DNA of 48,811 nt from Planctomycetota bacterium. Its GTDB lineage: Bacteria > Planctomycetota > Uabimicrobiia > Uabimicrobiales > Uabimicrobiaceae. Both the position numbers and the translations under genes were made by a program. Positions 32,787 through 41,368 of this stretch are shown in pieces. Location of the stretch: NCBI GenBank assembly GCA_029260735.1, contig JAJDCR010000086.1, positions 1 to 48,811 of the forward strand, written 5' to 3'. Below the pieces are notes generated by a model. The model saw only the letters and a list, made by a program, of their open reading frames with translations. It searched no databases and was not told the origin of the DNA. How positions within the stretch are numbered: the stretch's first letter is position 1; each line of letters opens with the position of its first letter.

Positions 32787-34325
32787 ATGGGAGAGGTAAA
32801 CTTAACCAGGCTAACAATAGTGGGCATTTATTTCATTGGTATGTTTGCCATTGGCTACTATGCTTCCTTAAGAATCAAAACCTTAAAAGACTATTTTGTC
32901 GGTGGAAAAAAATTTAATTTCTGGATCGCCGCTCTTTCTGCTCGGGCGACCGGAGAGTCGGCTTGGCTTCTTCTGGGACTTACCGGAATGGGAGCAATGG
33001 TGGGAATGAAAGCTATGTGGGTCGTTGTGGGGGAAGTCTTAGGCGTTGCCATTGCTTGGATTTTTATGAGCAGACGCTTTAAACTTCTTACCGACCGCTA
33101 CGACTCCGTCACGATCCCCGATTACCTAGAAGCTCGCTTTAAAGACACCACTCACGTTATTCGAATTGTTGCCTCTATTGCCCTTCTTATTTTTCCTGCT
33201 ATCTATATTTCTGCACAGTTAGATGCCACCGGAAAAGCATTTGATTCTTTTCTGGGAATTCCCTATGAAATAGGAATGATTGCGGGCTTTGCTATCGTTC
33301 TTATATATGTTTACATGGGAGGTTTTGTCAGCGTTGCTTGGAGTGACCTTATCCAAGGAGCCCTGATGTTCTTTGGCCTAGTCTTTCTAGGAGCTTATGG
33401 AGTTTACTACGTCCAAAGCTCAGGTGGATTGATGTCAAACTTGCAAAGCCTCGAAACAAGTGCAGGTGAGCTTACCTCGATGTGGGGTAGCCAAGGGTTT
33501 GAGTTAATGAACTTAATGGGGATTCTTTCTCTTTTCCTCATTGGTTTAGGTTACCTAGGCTCTCCGCAGATTTTTGTGCGCTATATCAGTATAAAAAGTC
33601 CCGAAGAACTCAAAAAAGGAACCTACGTTGCTATTCTTTGGACTCTCTTAGCCGACACAGGGGCAGTTCTGGCAGGAATGGCCGGAAGAATTGTTTTTGA
33701 AGCGAAAAATCTTCCCATAGAACAACTAGGAAATGGCGGAGAAAAAGTTCTCCCTTTTATGACAACAGAACTTTTTCCAGAAATTCTTGCGGCTGTTTTT
33801 ATTGCCGTGGTTTTAGCCGCGATAATGTCGACAGTAGACTCTCTTCTCATTCTGTCCTCCAGTGCTTTTGCTCGCGATATTTATCAAAAAGTGCTTCACC
33901 CTGAGATATCAGATGAAGAGATGACTTCTCTTTGCCGTAAAGTTACCGTGGTCGTTTCTTTACTTGCTTTTGGCCTAGCCTTTGCCGTGGCCACCCTCCA
34001 TCCCTCCCGGACCATTTTTTGGTTTGTCATATTTGGATGGTCGGGAATTGCCGCCACTTTCTGTCCTGTTCTGCTTATTTCCCTCTTTTGGAAAGGCCTG
34101 ACCAAAGCAGGAGTCATTGCCGGAATGGTCTCAGGCTTTTTCGGAGTGATAATTTTTAAATTTGGCCCAGGTCAATTTGAAAATTCCACATTTTGGCAAA
34201 TAATTGGAAAAACGGAAGAATTGGCCCCTGCTTTTCTTCTTTCCGTCGTTGCGGCAGTGGCTTTTAGTTTATTTTCTGAGGCCCCTGATAATGCTGTGGA
34301 AGATTTAGAGGCTGCTGGACAGTAA
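32787..34325 (+). CDS. sodium:solute symporter (SSS family, PutP-like)
   Basis: A 512-residue inner-membrane transporter with about 13 helices. The N-terminus (IGYYASLRIKTLKDYFVGGKK) and the segment ARATGESAWLLLGLTGMGAM match PutP-type Na+/proline symporters, as does STVDSLLILSSSAFARDIYQK near 350. It would import proline or a related solute with Na+. GAGGT lies five bases before the ATG. The substrate cannot be fixed by eye. A dispersed-repeat pair follows the stop. Confidence 0.9.
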   Translation: MGEVNLTRLTIVGIYFIGMFAIGYYASLRIKTLKDYFVGGKKFNFWIAALSARATGESAWLLLGLTGMGAMVGMKAMWVVVGEVLGVAIAWIFMSRRFKLLTDRYDSVTIPDYLEARFKDTTHVIRIVASIALLIFPAIYISAQLDATGKAFDSFLGIPYEIGMIAGFAIVLIYVYMGGFVSVAWSDLIQGALMFFGLVFLGAYGVYYVQSSGGLMSNLQSLETSAGELTSMWGSQGFELMNLMGILSLFLIGLGYLGSPQIFVRYISIKSPEELKKGTYVAILWTLLADTGAVLAGMAGRIVFEAKNLPIEQLGNGGEKVLPFMTTELFPEILAAVFIAVVLAAIMSTVDSLLILSSSAFARDIYQKVLHPEISDEEMTSLCRKVTVVVSLLAFGLAFAVATLHPSRTIFWFVIFGWSGIAATFCPVLLISLFWKGLTKAGVIAGMVSGFFGVIIFKFGPGQFENSTFWQIIGKTEELAPAFLLSVVAAVAFSLFSEAPDNAVEDLEAAGQ

Positions 34326-34337
34326 AAGAAAAATTAC

Positions 34338-34440
34338 CTGAAACCGTTCGAAAGCTTATGTTTGGGAGGGTAAGGCTTATCTGAAACCGTTTTTTGAAAA
34401 AGATTATCTAAAACCGTTTCAGATAAGCCTTGCCCTCCCC
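34338..34440. repeat. CTGAAACCG dispersed repeat, inverted pair plus one copy
   Basis: A copy at 34338-34360 is followed by an inverted pair with arms 34364-34393 and 34410-34439 (GGGAGGGTAAGGCTTATCTG... and its near-exact complement). Another partial GTTTCAGATAA copy lies at 34461-34471. Related units are at 2696-2718 and 24145-24159. The 30-bp arms make a strong hairpin between the symporter and kdsB. Confidence 0.7.
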
Positions 34441-34558
34441 AGTCTATACATTCAAAAAAAGTTTCAGATAATCCTTGTTTTTCAGACATCAATCAAGATT
34501 GTATTTCAATAACCTGTCATTATCCAGGCACACAAAAAAGAAATCTAGAACAAAGAAT

Positions 34559-35287
34559 ATGAAAATTATCGCTGTTATCCCAGCTCGCTACCAATCAACA
34601 CGTCTTCCCGGAAAACCTCTTTTGCAAGAGACCGGAAAATATTTAGTCCAGCATGTTTACGAAGCAGCGAGTCAGTGCAAAACGATCTCTGAAGTTATTG
34701 TTGCCACCGACGACTCGCGCATTGAAACGGCGGTAAAATCCTTTGGGGGCAAAGTTTGCTTGACTTCGCCTGACCACCCTAGTGGAACAGACAGAATCGC
34801 CGAAGTTGCTCAGTCCCACTGTGCCGACATTTTTGTCAACGTTCAAGGCGACGAACCAGAGATTAGTCCTGCCTCTATTGACCAAGCCGCTCAGCTTCTT
34901 CTCGAAAACGATAAGGCCGATGTTTCTACCTTAGCTTTTCCCTTAGGAGAAGAAGAAGCGAAAGATCCTAATACTGTCAAGGTAGTTTGTTCTCTCCAGG
35001 GCTATGCTCTCTATTTTTCCCGAGCCGCTATTCCTTTTATCCGTGATAAAAAAGACCCTGGAGATTCTCCTTACCTTGGTCATATAGGAATCTATGCTTA
35101 TCGATCCTCTTTTTTAAAAACCTACACGAGTATGGTCAGCTCTCCTTTAGAGAACCTAGAAAAACTGGAGCAACTGAGAGTTTTAGAAAATGGTTATCGA
35201 ATCAAAGTAGGGTTAACTAATCAGAGAAACTGGGGAATAGACACCCGAGAAGACTACGAAAAATTTCTAAAACGAGTTAAACTATGA
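34559..35287 (+). CDS. kdsB: 3-deoxy-manno-octulosonate cytidylyltransferase KdsB
   Basis: A 242-residue cytoplasmic enzyme that activates Kdo as CMP-Kdo for LPS inner-core synthesis. The start at 34559 gives the expected N-terminus MKIIAVIPARYQSTRLPGKPL; extension upstream would add 28 non-homologous residues. Other motifs: VYEAASQC, VIVATDDSRI, TSPDHPSGTDRIAEV and NVQGDEPEI. Strong evidence for a diderm with Kdo-containing LPS. The stop overlaps the start of the TSR3-like gene (ATGA). Confidence 0.95.
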   Translation: MKIIAVIPARYQSTRLPGKPLLQETGKYLVQHVYEAASQCKTISEVIVATDDSRIETAVKSFGGKVCLTSPDHPSGTDRIAEVAQSHCADIFVNVQGDEPEISPASIDQAAQLLLENDKADVSTLAFPLGEEEAKDPNTVKVVCSLQGYALYFSRAAIPFIRDKKDPGDSPYLGHIGIYAYRSSFLKTYTSMVSSPLENLEKLEQLRVLENGYRIKVGLTNQRNWGIDTREDYEKFLKRVKL

Positions 35288-35766
35288 GAAAACCTGATAT
35301 TGTTATTAGGCATCATCGAGAGTCAAAAAAAAAATGCTCCATCTATCCTTTAAATGGCCGAGAAGATATGCTCTTTCTCCCAACTCTCAATGCCCAGGAT
35401 AAATCTTTTGATGGCTATACTCTACTACATGTAGATGGCCCTCACTTAAGCTCAGAAGACAGCGATGAACCTTTGCTTCTAATTGATGCTTCTTGGCGTT
35501 GGGCCGAAAAAATATTTCAAAACAATTCTAGTTTTAATAACCTTCCGCGTAGATCATTGGAAGGATTCACAACCGCTTACCCTCGCAAAAGTAAATTGTT
35601 TGATATGCCCGAAGAAGGCTTAGCCACAGTCGAAGCCTACTATATTGCTCGCTTAATTCAAGGCCGAGAGGACAGCACTCTTCTCAAGCATTACTATTGG
35701 CGGGAAGCTTTTCTCGAACAAAACAAAGATCTTTTTTCCCAAATCAAAGGGATTTCTCCCTCTTAG
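35284..35766 (+). CDS. TSR3-like aminocarboxypropyltransferase homologue
   Basis: A 160-residue protein resembling TSR3 (DUF367/RLI-associated SPOUT-fold enzymes), which add an acp group to 18S or archaeal 16S rRNA from SAM. Shared features: KKKC near the N-terminus, LLLIDASWRWAEKIF (TSR3: DCSW..AE), LPRRS..GFTTAYPRKS, GLATVEAYYIARL (TSR3: LS..EALAAALYI) and HYYWREAFLEQN (TSR3: W...FLE.N). The related bacterial DTW family (TapT) has DTW instead of DASW. An rRNA or tRNA target is possible. Translationally coupled to kdsB. Assignment by motif alignment from memory. Confidence 0.7.
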   Translation: MRKPDIVIRHHRESKKKCSIYPLNGREDMLFLPTLNAQDKSFDGYTLLHVDGPHLSSEDSDEPLLLIDASWRWAEKIFQNNSSFNNLPRRSLEGFTTAYPRKSKLFDMPEEGLATVEAYYIARLIQGREDSTLLKHYYWREAFLEQNKDLFSQIKGISPS

Positions 35767-35782
35767 AAAAACAGCTAAAAAT

Positions 35783-36211
35783 ATGAAAAGGATGAATGAA
35801 GTCACCAATCCGGAAATCTTTATTTCCCATCACAGAGTTCGCAGCTATGAGTGCGACTACTATAATCATGTCAATAACGCAACTTACCTCAATTATTTAG
35901 AGTTTGGTCGTATAGAGGCGATGGAAAAGAAAAAACTCCCTCTGCGCAAACTCAAAGAAGAAGGTTACATGAGCATTGTCAAGCGTATTGAGATTGATTA
36001 TAAATATCCGGCAACGGTGGGAGATAATCTAGTTATTCGCAGCTATATTTCCCAATACCGAAAAACCAGTGGTATCTTTCGCCAAGAGATTCTTCTGGAG
36101 GAAAATCAACGCATTTGTGCTGAAGCAGACGTTCTTTGGGTCTATGTCAACTTGCAAGGACAACCTGTTCGTATCCCTTCTTTTGTCCAAGAAGCTTTCC
36201 AAATGGCTTGA
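35783..36211 (+). CDS. hotdog-fold acyl-CoA thioesterase (4HBT/YbgC-like)
   Basis: A 142-residue single-domain thioesterase. The hallmark is YECDYYNHVNNATYLNYLEFGR near residues 22-43, containing the HVNN motif of 4HBT/FatA-like enzymes, followed by the central beta-sheet (SIVKRIEIDYKYPATVGDNLVIRSYIS). It would hydrolyse acyl-CoA or acyl-ACP thioesters in the cytoplasm. It starts 16 nt after the TSR3-like gene and is probably in the kdsB transcript. An in-frame ATG 9 nt downstream is an equally good start. Confidence 0.87.
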   Translation: MKRMNEVTNPEIFISHHRVRSYECDYYNHVNNATYLNYLEFGRIEAMEKKKLPLRKLKEEGYMSIVKRIEIDYKYPATVGDNLVIRSYISQYRKTSGIFRQEILLEENQRICAEADVLWVYVNLQGQPVRIPSFVQEAFQMA

Positions 36212-36267
36212 GAGCAATATTTTGAAAATCTTTTTTCTTTCCCTTTTCCCCTATTCAAAATATGCAC

Positions 36268-36273
36268 TATAAT
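36268..36273 (+). promoter_or_regulatory. candidate -10 box for the envelope operon
   Basis: A perfect TATAAT lies in the 247-bp gap between the thioesterase and the PH-domain gene. The region 17 bp upstream is pyrimidine-rich with no good -35. It leaves a 5' leader of about 180 nt. Confidence 0.35.
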
Positions 36274-36458
36274 ATAGGGAGTGTCCTCATTCTGCTTTTT
36301 TTGGCGATGTTTTGAGAAATTAGAAATATAACTCTAATTCATAGGTGCAGTTGTATAACGTGGTGAGCGGAATGAGAACACGCCCTACTCTATCAAAAAT
36401 ACACGAGAAATCACTCTCGAAACATGTCCTTTCTTCCATTAACCATTTCGAGGCAATT

Positions 36459-37394
36459 ATGGGAATTTCACTACTCAAAGACGAGCAGATTATAAAAAAA
36501 ACGCATCCTCATTTTCTCTCCATGCTCTATCTCTATGTTACTTGGGGATACCTAACCGCAGTAGGCTTTCTATTTATTTTTTACCAAAGAGAAATTACAG
36601 GATGGATTGGAGAACTCCCTTTTATTCAAGTAGAAGATTTTTCCTTTGCTCAAGCAGGAAATATTCCTTTGTTTGCCTACTTTGCTTTATGGGCTGCCGT
36701 TATACTTATTCCTTCTCTTGTCGTATCGTTTAAAAGAATCAATTGGTCTTGGGGTTTCTTAGCTATCGCTTTGATTGGTTCTGGTATAGCTTCTTTTTCC
36801 TACCGCCAAGAAATTATTCCCCAAGCTTTTTTTGAATCAAATATCGCCCTCGAAATCCAAGCACATCTGGTTCAATGGGTGCCCTCTTTTCCTTTGGATA
36901 AGTTCTGGCAAAGAGAGCAAATCCATAACATCCTTCTCATAGCCATAGGAATCTTTGGCATAATTTCTAGCGACGCTTACCGACGTAGCCATCGCTATTA
37001 TCTAACTGATCGTAGATTAGTGGCCCACTTTGGCTTTGTTTCCTCTAGCGAGCGGGATCTTCTCTACAGCAAGGTGGATGATCTCATTGTCCAACAAAGC
37101 TTTATTGGCCGTATCCTTGGTTTTGGAACCATCATTCCCATTTCCGCTTCGGGAATTGGAACAGGAAGTGACCAAGTATTTGCCTTTGTCGGCGGGGAAG
37201 GAAAACTTCCTATGGGACCAACCATGAGCGTGAGTTTAGGGGGAGGAAAAAGTGTCACGATTCCCCGAGCTCCTAGTTTTTATAGCCTTTATGGTGTTGC
37301 TCGCCCAGATCGTTTAAAAAACATAATGATCCAAGAAATGGAAAAACGAGAATATGGATACACCCGAAGAATCCTAAAGAAGGAAAAAAGCTAA
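36459..37394 (+). CDS. membrane protein with bacterial PH domain
   Basis: A 311-residue inner-membrane protein. The start at 36459 is chosen because CGAGG lies at ideal distance, and upstream in-frame sequence (to 36345) is not protein-like. There are about four membrane segments (near 20-40, 75-95, 100-120, 155-175), then a bPH_2-type domain starting at YYLTDRRLVAHFGFVSSSERDLLYSKVDDLIVQ near residue 195. Similar YdbS-like proteins are of unknown function. It is first of three tightly spaced genes (3 nt to the glycosyltransferase). Confidence 0.75.
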   Translation: MGISLLKDEQIIKKTHPHFLSMLYLYVTWGYLTAVGFLFIFYQREITGWIGELPFIQVEDFSFAQAGNIPLFAYFALWAAVILIPSLVVSFKRINWSWGFLAIALIGSGIASFSYRQEIIPQAFFESNIALEIQAHLVQWVPSFPLDKFWQREQIHNILLIAIGIFGIISSDAYRRSHRYYLTDRRLVAHFGFVSSSERDLLYSKVDDLIVQQSFIGRILGFGTIIPISASGIGTGSDQVFAFVGGEGKLPMGPTMSVSLGGGKSVTIPRAPSFYSLYGVARPDRLKNIMIQEMEKREYGYTRRILKKEKS

Positions 37395-37397
37395 ACT

Positions 37398-38405
37398 ATG
37401 AAGGTAATGATTATTGGACGGTGGGATGGCTGGATGGGGGTTCATCTCAACCAATTGGCAAATGGTTTTCAAGAATGTGGTCGAGAGGTCATACCTCTTA
37501 ATTACCATAGCTGTGGAGAAAAAAAATGGTGGTCGTTTTTGTCAAATCGAGGAGAGGAAAAATATCAAAAAACCGAGGCTCTCAAAAAAATTCTAAGAGA
37601 GAAAAAACCTGATATTCTTTTCTTTTCGACCGCTCGTCTCATTTTTGACTTTGCTGAACTACGAGCCAATTTTTCTGGCTCCATAGTTTTTTATGATATG
37701 GATGGCCCCGCTTCTCCTTATTATGAAGAAGGGCTCGATTGGATTAAAAATGTCGATGCATTGGCCACTGTTTCTCGCTTTACTCTAAGGCAACTAGAAA
37801 AAAAAGGGGTAACCAACGCCTTTTATTTACCTCATGGCGTAGATACAAATTACTATAGTCCTGTTTCTCTGAGCGAAAAAGAACGCGAACGCTTTTGTGC
37901 TACCCTGTCTTTTGTCGGTCGCCCCACTCCAAGAAGAGGAGATTTCATGGAAAGCATCGCCCAAGAAAACCTTTGTCTCTGGGGACGACGCTGGTCCAAG
38001 AAACCCTACTGCGAAAATTCTGCCCTCATAAATAGAGTTCGCGAAAAGGGAGATGTTGTCGGAGATGATCTAAACAAACTCTACAACGCTACTGATATAA
38101 TGGTCAACGTTCTAAGAGAACCTTTTATCAAAGATTTGACCATCATGAACTTACAGGTTTTTGCTGTTCCCGCAGCAGGACGTTGTTTGCTTACCGAGTG
38201 GGTCGAAGAAATAGAAGATGCCTTTATTCCGGGCGAAGAGCTCCTCGTTTTCCGAAGCCAAGAAGAATTTCAGGAGCAAGCCCAGCGCTACACCAAAGAC
38301 ATTAAAGCCGCTCATAAGATCGGAAAAGCAGGAAGAGAAAGATGTTTACGCGAGCACACCCATGCTCACCGTGTCAAAGAACTGGAAAAAGTACTTGGAT
38401 TATAG
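37398..38405 (+). CDS. CgeB-like glycosyltransferase
   Basis: A 335-residue GT-B-type glycosyltransferase. The N-terminal domain starts with MKVMIIGRWDGWMGVHLNQL and has the VSRFTLRQLEKKGV and LPHGVDTNYYSP elements. The C-terminal domain carries VGRPTPRRGD, LYNATDIMVNV and FAVPAAGRCLLTE, as in Glyco_trans_1_2/CgeB proteins. Probably transfers a sugar to an envelope glycan. Lies between the PH-domain and SGNH genes, with 3- and 10-nt gaps. Confidence 0.85.
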   Translation: MKVMIIGRWDGWMGVHLNQLANGFQECGREVIPLNYHSCGEKKWWSFLSNRGEEKYQKTEALKKILREKKPDILFFSTARLIFDFAELRANFSGSIVFYDMDGPASPYYEEGLDWIKNVDALATVSRFTLRQLEKKGVTNAFYLPHGVDTNYYSPVSLSEKERERFCATLSFVGRPTPRRGDFMESIAQENLCLWGRRWSKKPYCENSALINRVREKGDVVGDDLNKLYNATDIMVNVLREPFIKDLTIMNLQVFAVPAAGRCLLTEWVEEIEDAFIPGEELLVFRSQEEFQEQAQRYTKDIKAAHKIGKAGRERCLREHTHAHRVKELEKVLGL

Positions 38406-38415
38406 AGAGTTTATT

Positions 38416-39690
38416 ATGAGTCAAAAAGAAAAGGGATTATTCTTTCTCTGTTGTTTAGCCTTGCTTTTACCTTATGCTATAGGAATTTTAGCCGATGCGA
38501 TTTTTTTTCCTCTTTTAGCAGGGATAGTTCTTGGCTCCCTTATTTCTTATCGCCAAAAAAAATCTCTCCAGTGGCTTCCCTACTTACTTCTCGTTCTTCT
38601 CCCTAGTTCTCTCATGCTTACGGGAGTCGATCTATGGGCACGAAAATCTCTCCAGTCTGTACTTTACTATCGCCCTCACGAGATGTTCATTCATCGCTTT
38701 CCTCGTTATGCTAAACTAAGTCGCTATAAGCCTCTTGTTGAATACAAAGGCAACGCCATAGGAGATATGGCAGCGATGTCGGGTAATCCTATCTATCATC
38801 AAAAACGAGAAATTGTTTTCTTAACCGACAAGCACGGTTTCCGCAATTCTCCTTCCCCAGAAAAAAAATTCACTGTCATCGCTCTAGGAGATTCCTACAC
38901 CATGGGCAGTGGAACCACCCAAGACAAAATTTGGCCCGAACGGCTAAAAAGTGAACATAAAATTGCCACTTACAACTTAGCTCTCCCCGGCTCTCCCTGG
39001 CATCAATTTCTGGATCTTTCTATTGAAATAGATCGAATTCCTCTGGATTTTTCTCCCACTCTCGTCTGGACTATTTTTGGAGGGAACGACTTAGATGACC
39101 GCTACGGCCCTCTAGAGCTAAAAGAAATTCCCTGGAACAACACTTGGAAATCAGCCTTTGTAAGCTACTCAAGCTTTCGCAAACGCTCTCCTATCGCCCA
39201 AATCTGCGACCGTTTGTTCAGTTCCTCCTCAAGTGCTTCCCAGAAAGTCATCATATCAGACTTTACTGAACAAGAAAAAATCCTATTCTATCTCCCCTAT
39301 ATCGAAAGAGCAGAGCGAACTTTTCCTCAATGCCAAGAACACCCCGACTACCTCTCCTTAATCAAGACGATCCAAGCGGCAAAAAAACTTACTCAAAAAC
39401 ACGGGATAGATCTCTTAATCGTCAATGTCCCCTACAAAAGCGAAGTTTACTCTCACCTTCTACCCCAAAGAAAATTCTCCCCTGGCTTTGCCCAAGCCTT
39501 GCAGGAAATCACTCAAAAAGAAAAAATATCTTTCTTAGACCTAACTCCTATATTCCAAAAAAAGGCCCAAGAAGCCTACAAAAAAGACAAGAACTGTCTA
39601 TGGTGGCGTGATGATACTCATTGGAATGAAAAGGGGCACGAGGTTGCTCTGGAAGCAATTGTCGAAAGCTTGGCATTAGGCAAAGAATAA
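38416..39690 (+). CDS. membrane-anchored SGNH/GDSL hydrolase
   Basis: A 424-residue protein. The start at 38416 (MSQKEKG) directly precedes membrane segments (residues 6-25, 28-45 and 52-70); the upstream frame overlaps the glycosyltransferase gene. The SGNH domain has GDSYTMG (Ser160), GGND near 222-225 and DDTHWN with Asp399/His402, the expected catalytic triad. Such anchored SGNH proteins add or remove acyl groups on envelope glycans. Placed after a glycosyltransferase gene, it may modify the same glycan. Confidence 0.85.
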   Translation: MSQKEKGLFFLCCLALLLPYAIGILADAIFFPLLAGIVLGSLISYRQKKSLQWLPYLLLVLLPSSLMLTGVDLWARKSLQSVLYYRPHEMFIHRFPRYAKLSRYKPLVEYKGNAIGDMAAMSGNPIYHQKREIVFLTDKHGFRNSPSPEKKFTVIALGDSYTMGSGTTQDKIWPERLKSEHKIATYNLALPGSPWHQFLDLSIEIDRIPLDFSPTLVWTIFGGNDLDDRYGPLELKEIPWNNTWKSAFVSYSSFRKRSPIAQICDRLFSSSSSASQKVIISDFTEQEKILFYLPYIERAERTFPQCQEHPDYLSLIKTIQAAKKLTQKHGIDLLIVNVPYKSEVYSHLLPQRKFSPGFAQALQEITQKEKISFLDLTPIFQKKAQEAYKKDKNCLWWRDDTHWNEKGHEVALEAIVESLALGKE

Positions 39691-39750
39691 AGAAATCGGT
39701 ACTTTACAAATTCAATTTCAACATCACTAGACTAATGTAGAGGGTTAAAA

Positions 39751-40239
39751 ATGGAAAAAAGAGTTGGTTTTGGGAAACGATTGTTTGCCTTTGTTATAGA
39801 TTTTATTATTATTTGTGCTTTATATTGGGTTTTGTGGACAACTGTAATGCTAGGAAATTTGGTTCTGGCTAATATTGTAGGCTTCACTTTACCTATAGTT
39901 TGGATGATATGGGAAGGATTAACAGGCCAAACATTGGGAAAACTTTTGTTGGGCATAAGAATCAAAAATGAAGAGGGGACTGCAGCTAGCATAAAAGAGC
40001 TTGTGACTCGTGCCTTGTTAAAATACGGATTTTACTTACTTCTCACAGTTGGTTTTGTCTTGCAGACAACTACTTTTGGCGCAAAAACAGCATATCCCCA
40101 TTTGCTTACGATGGGTAGTTCTGTCTTGATGTTGATAGGTTATATCTGGGGAGCAATTATTTTTATAGGTTTCTTTGCAACTTTCCAAGAAAGTAAAAAA
40201 GCACTGCATGACTTTAAAACAGCCGTTTATTCAAAGTAG
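39751..40239 (+). CDS. RDD-family membrane protein
   Basis: A 162-residue protein with about four membrane segments. The first helix carries the RLFAFVIDFII pattern that names the RDD family (conserved Arg and Asp). It continues with WEGLTGQTLGKLLLGIRI, also typical. Function in the family is mostly unknown, with some evidence for ion or osmolyte roles. AGAGGG precedes the ATG; single gene ended by a hairpin at 40267. Confidence 0.88.
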   Translation: MEKRVGFGKRLFAFVIDFIIICALYWVLWTTVMLGNLVLANIVGFTLPIVWMIWEGLTGQTLGKLLLGIRIKNEEGTAASIKELVTRALLKYGFYLLLTVGFVLQTTTFGAKTAYPHLLTMGSSVLMLIGYIWGAIIFIGFFATFQESKKALHDFKTAVYSK

Positions 40240-40266
40240 CAATCGTTTTGAGTAAAGATGACCGAC

Positions 40267-40308
40267 AAAAAAAACCACCTTACTATTTGTTAGCGAGGTG
40301 TTTTTTTT
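40267..40308. terminator. intrinsic terminator after the RDD gene
   Basis: A run of A plus CCACCT pairs (one bulged C) with AGGTG plus eight T around a 16-nt loop. It lies between the convergent RDD gene and the small gene at 40333, with T-runs in both directions. Confidence 0.75.
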
Positions 40309-40332
40309 CCATGAGGACACAAACGCCCTGGT

Positions 40333-40575
40333 TTAGATTTCTCTTCTTCTTATATGAAAATAGCAACTAGAGTTACCATTGGGAAAAGTACATTTAACCT
40401 CGTATTCATCAAGAGGAACGACTACCTTGATAAACCTTTGGGCTTGTTGATAGGAACCTGCGGTAGGTCCAAGACCTCCTGATTCATGAATATGATCTGT
40501 TTCTACTGTTTCATTATTTAGGAATTTTATAAAATTCTCTACGCTTAACCAAACATCCACTTTTGCTGTTGACAT
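40333..40575 (-). CDS. hypothetical small protein
   Basis: An 80-residue soluble product of no family known to me. It contains KVDVWLSVENFIKFLNNE and a later segment with two cysteines (Cys62 and Cys71, in VKCTFPNGNSSCYF). AAAGAGAAAG lies just before the ATG. It lies between two terminators, which supports an independent small gene. The 365 bp upstream (40576-40940) hold no other gene that I can see. Confidence 0.5.
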   Translation of the reverse strand: MSTAKVDVWLSVENFIKFLNNETVETDHIHESGGLGPTAGSYQQAQRFIKVVVPLDEYEVKCTFPNGNSSCYFHIRRREI

Positions 40576-40940
40576 TGCTTTCTCTTTCTAGATTCAAAAA
40601 ATTGGCCAATATGTTCGTAGAGTAAAACCTCTACTGCAATCTAGTTAGGCTAAAAATGGAGATCTCGAGAATAAACATCAATCGCTCACTTCGCCATAAA
40701 CTAGGCCGAAAAACTACACAGGAACAAAGCAACGTCCGATAGCTCTATAAGCATACGGAGAGGTAGCACACGAGATATATGAGAGAGGATAAATTGTCGG
40801 ATAGTAGGATTGTTGGAGATAGTTGTCCGGTAGGATATCTATTGTACAATGGATTAAGCTGATAGGCAAGATATTCCAGAAAGTAAATCTTTAGAACTAC
40901 TTTCAACGAAGAAATACTCTCGGCCAAAGAAAGTGGCTAC

Positions 40941-40983
40941 AAAAAAGACCACCTCGTCAAGAATGGCGAGGTGGTCTTTTTTT
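40941..40983. terminator. strong bidirectional terminator
   Basis: AAAAAAGACCACCTCG and CGAGGTGGTCTTTTTT form a perfect 16-bp stem around a 10-nt loop with T-runs on both strands. It ends the minus-strand operon that begins with the Ser/Thr kinase. Confidence 0.9.
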
Positions 40984-40995
40984 GTAAAATAAGGC

Positions 40996-41367
40996 TTAGC
41001 TCTTTTCCTCTTCTTCTTCCGTTTTCTTTTGAGAAGGCCAAAGGAGACTTTTGGTTTGTTGTCCACTTAGGGTAGCAAAGCCGGCAACAAGGCCTCCTAA
41101 AAACCCTGTTGAGAAAACAAGAAACAAAGGATGAGGAAGATGAAAAAGAACGGAAACACGAGCTGTTAGTAAACCACTAGAACTGAAGTGCAGGTAGCTG
41201 CTATAGGTAAGCCAGAGTAGAAAAATGGCGAGAAAGCCATCGCTAAAGGCTTGCTTGGCGGAGTTTTCTCCCCAAAAGCCTGCAAGAAAGGCAACGGCGG
41301 CCATAAAGGGCCAGGGAAAAAAGGGTTGCCCTATGGCACAAATAATAAGAATAAAGAGCGCACGCAT
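40996..41367 (-). CDS. small integral membrane protein, last gene of the kinase operon
   Basis: A 123-residue protein with four hydrophobic segments and a Lys/Glu-rich cytoplasmic tail (KKTEEEEEKS). I do not recognise the family. It starts 1 nt after the acylase stop, with AAAGGG upstream, so it is coupled to that gene. It may help the acylase or act separately in the membrane. Confidence 0.7.
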   Translation of the reverse strand: MRALFILIICAIGQPFFPWPFMAAVAFLAGFWGENSAKQAFSDGFLAIFLLWLTYSSYLHFSSSGLLTARVSVLFHLPHPLFLVFSTGFLGGLVAGFATLSGQQTKSLLWPSQKKTEEEEEKS

Positions 41368-41368
41368 A

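Noticed and set aside
34475..34558. N-terminal extension of KdsB from a TTG
   Set aside because: Family members begin right at MKIIAVIPARY; the extension derives from repeat-flanking DNA.
38218..38415. N-terminal extension of the SGNH hydrolase
   Set aside because: It overlaps the glycosyltransferase gene for most of its length and has no homologous character. The ATG at 38416 fits the membrane-helix start.
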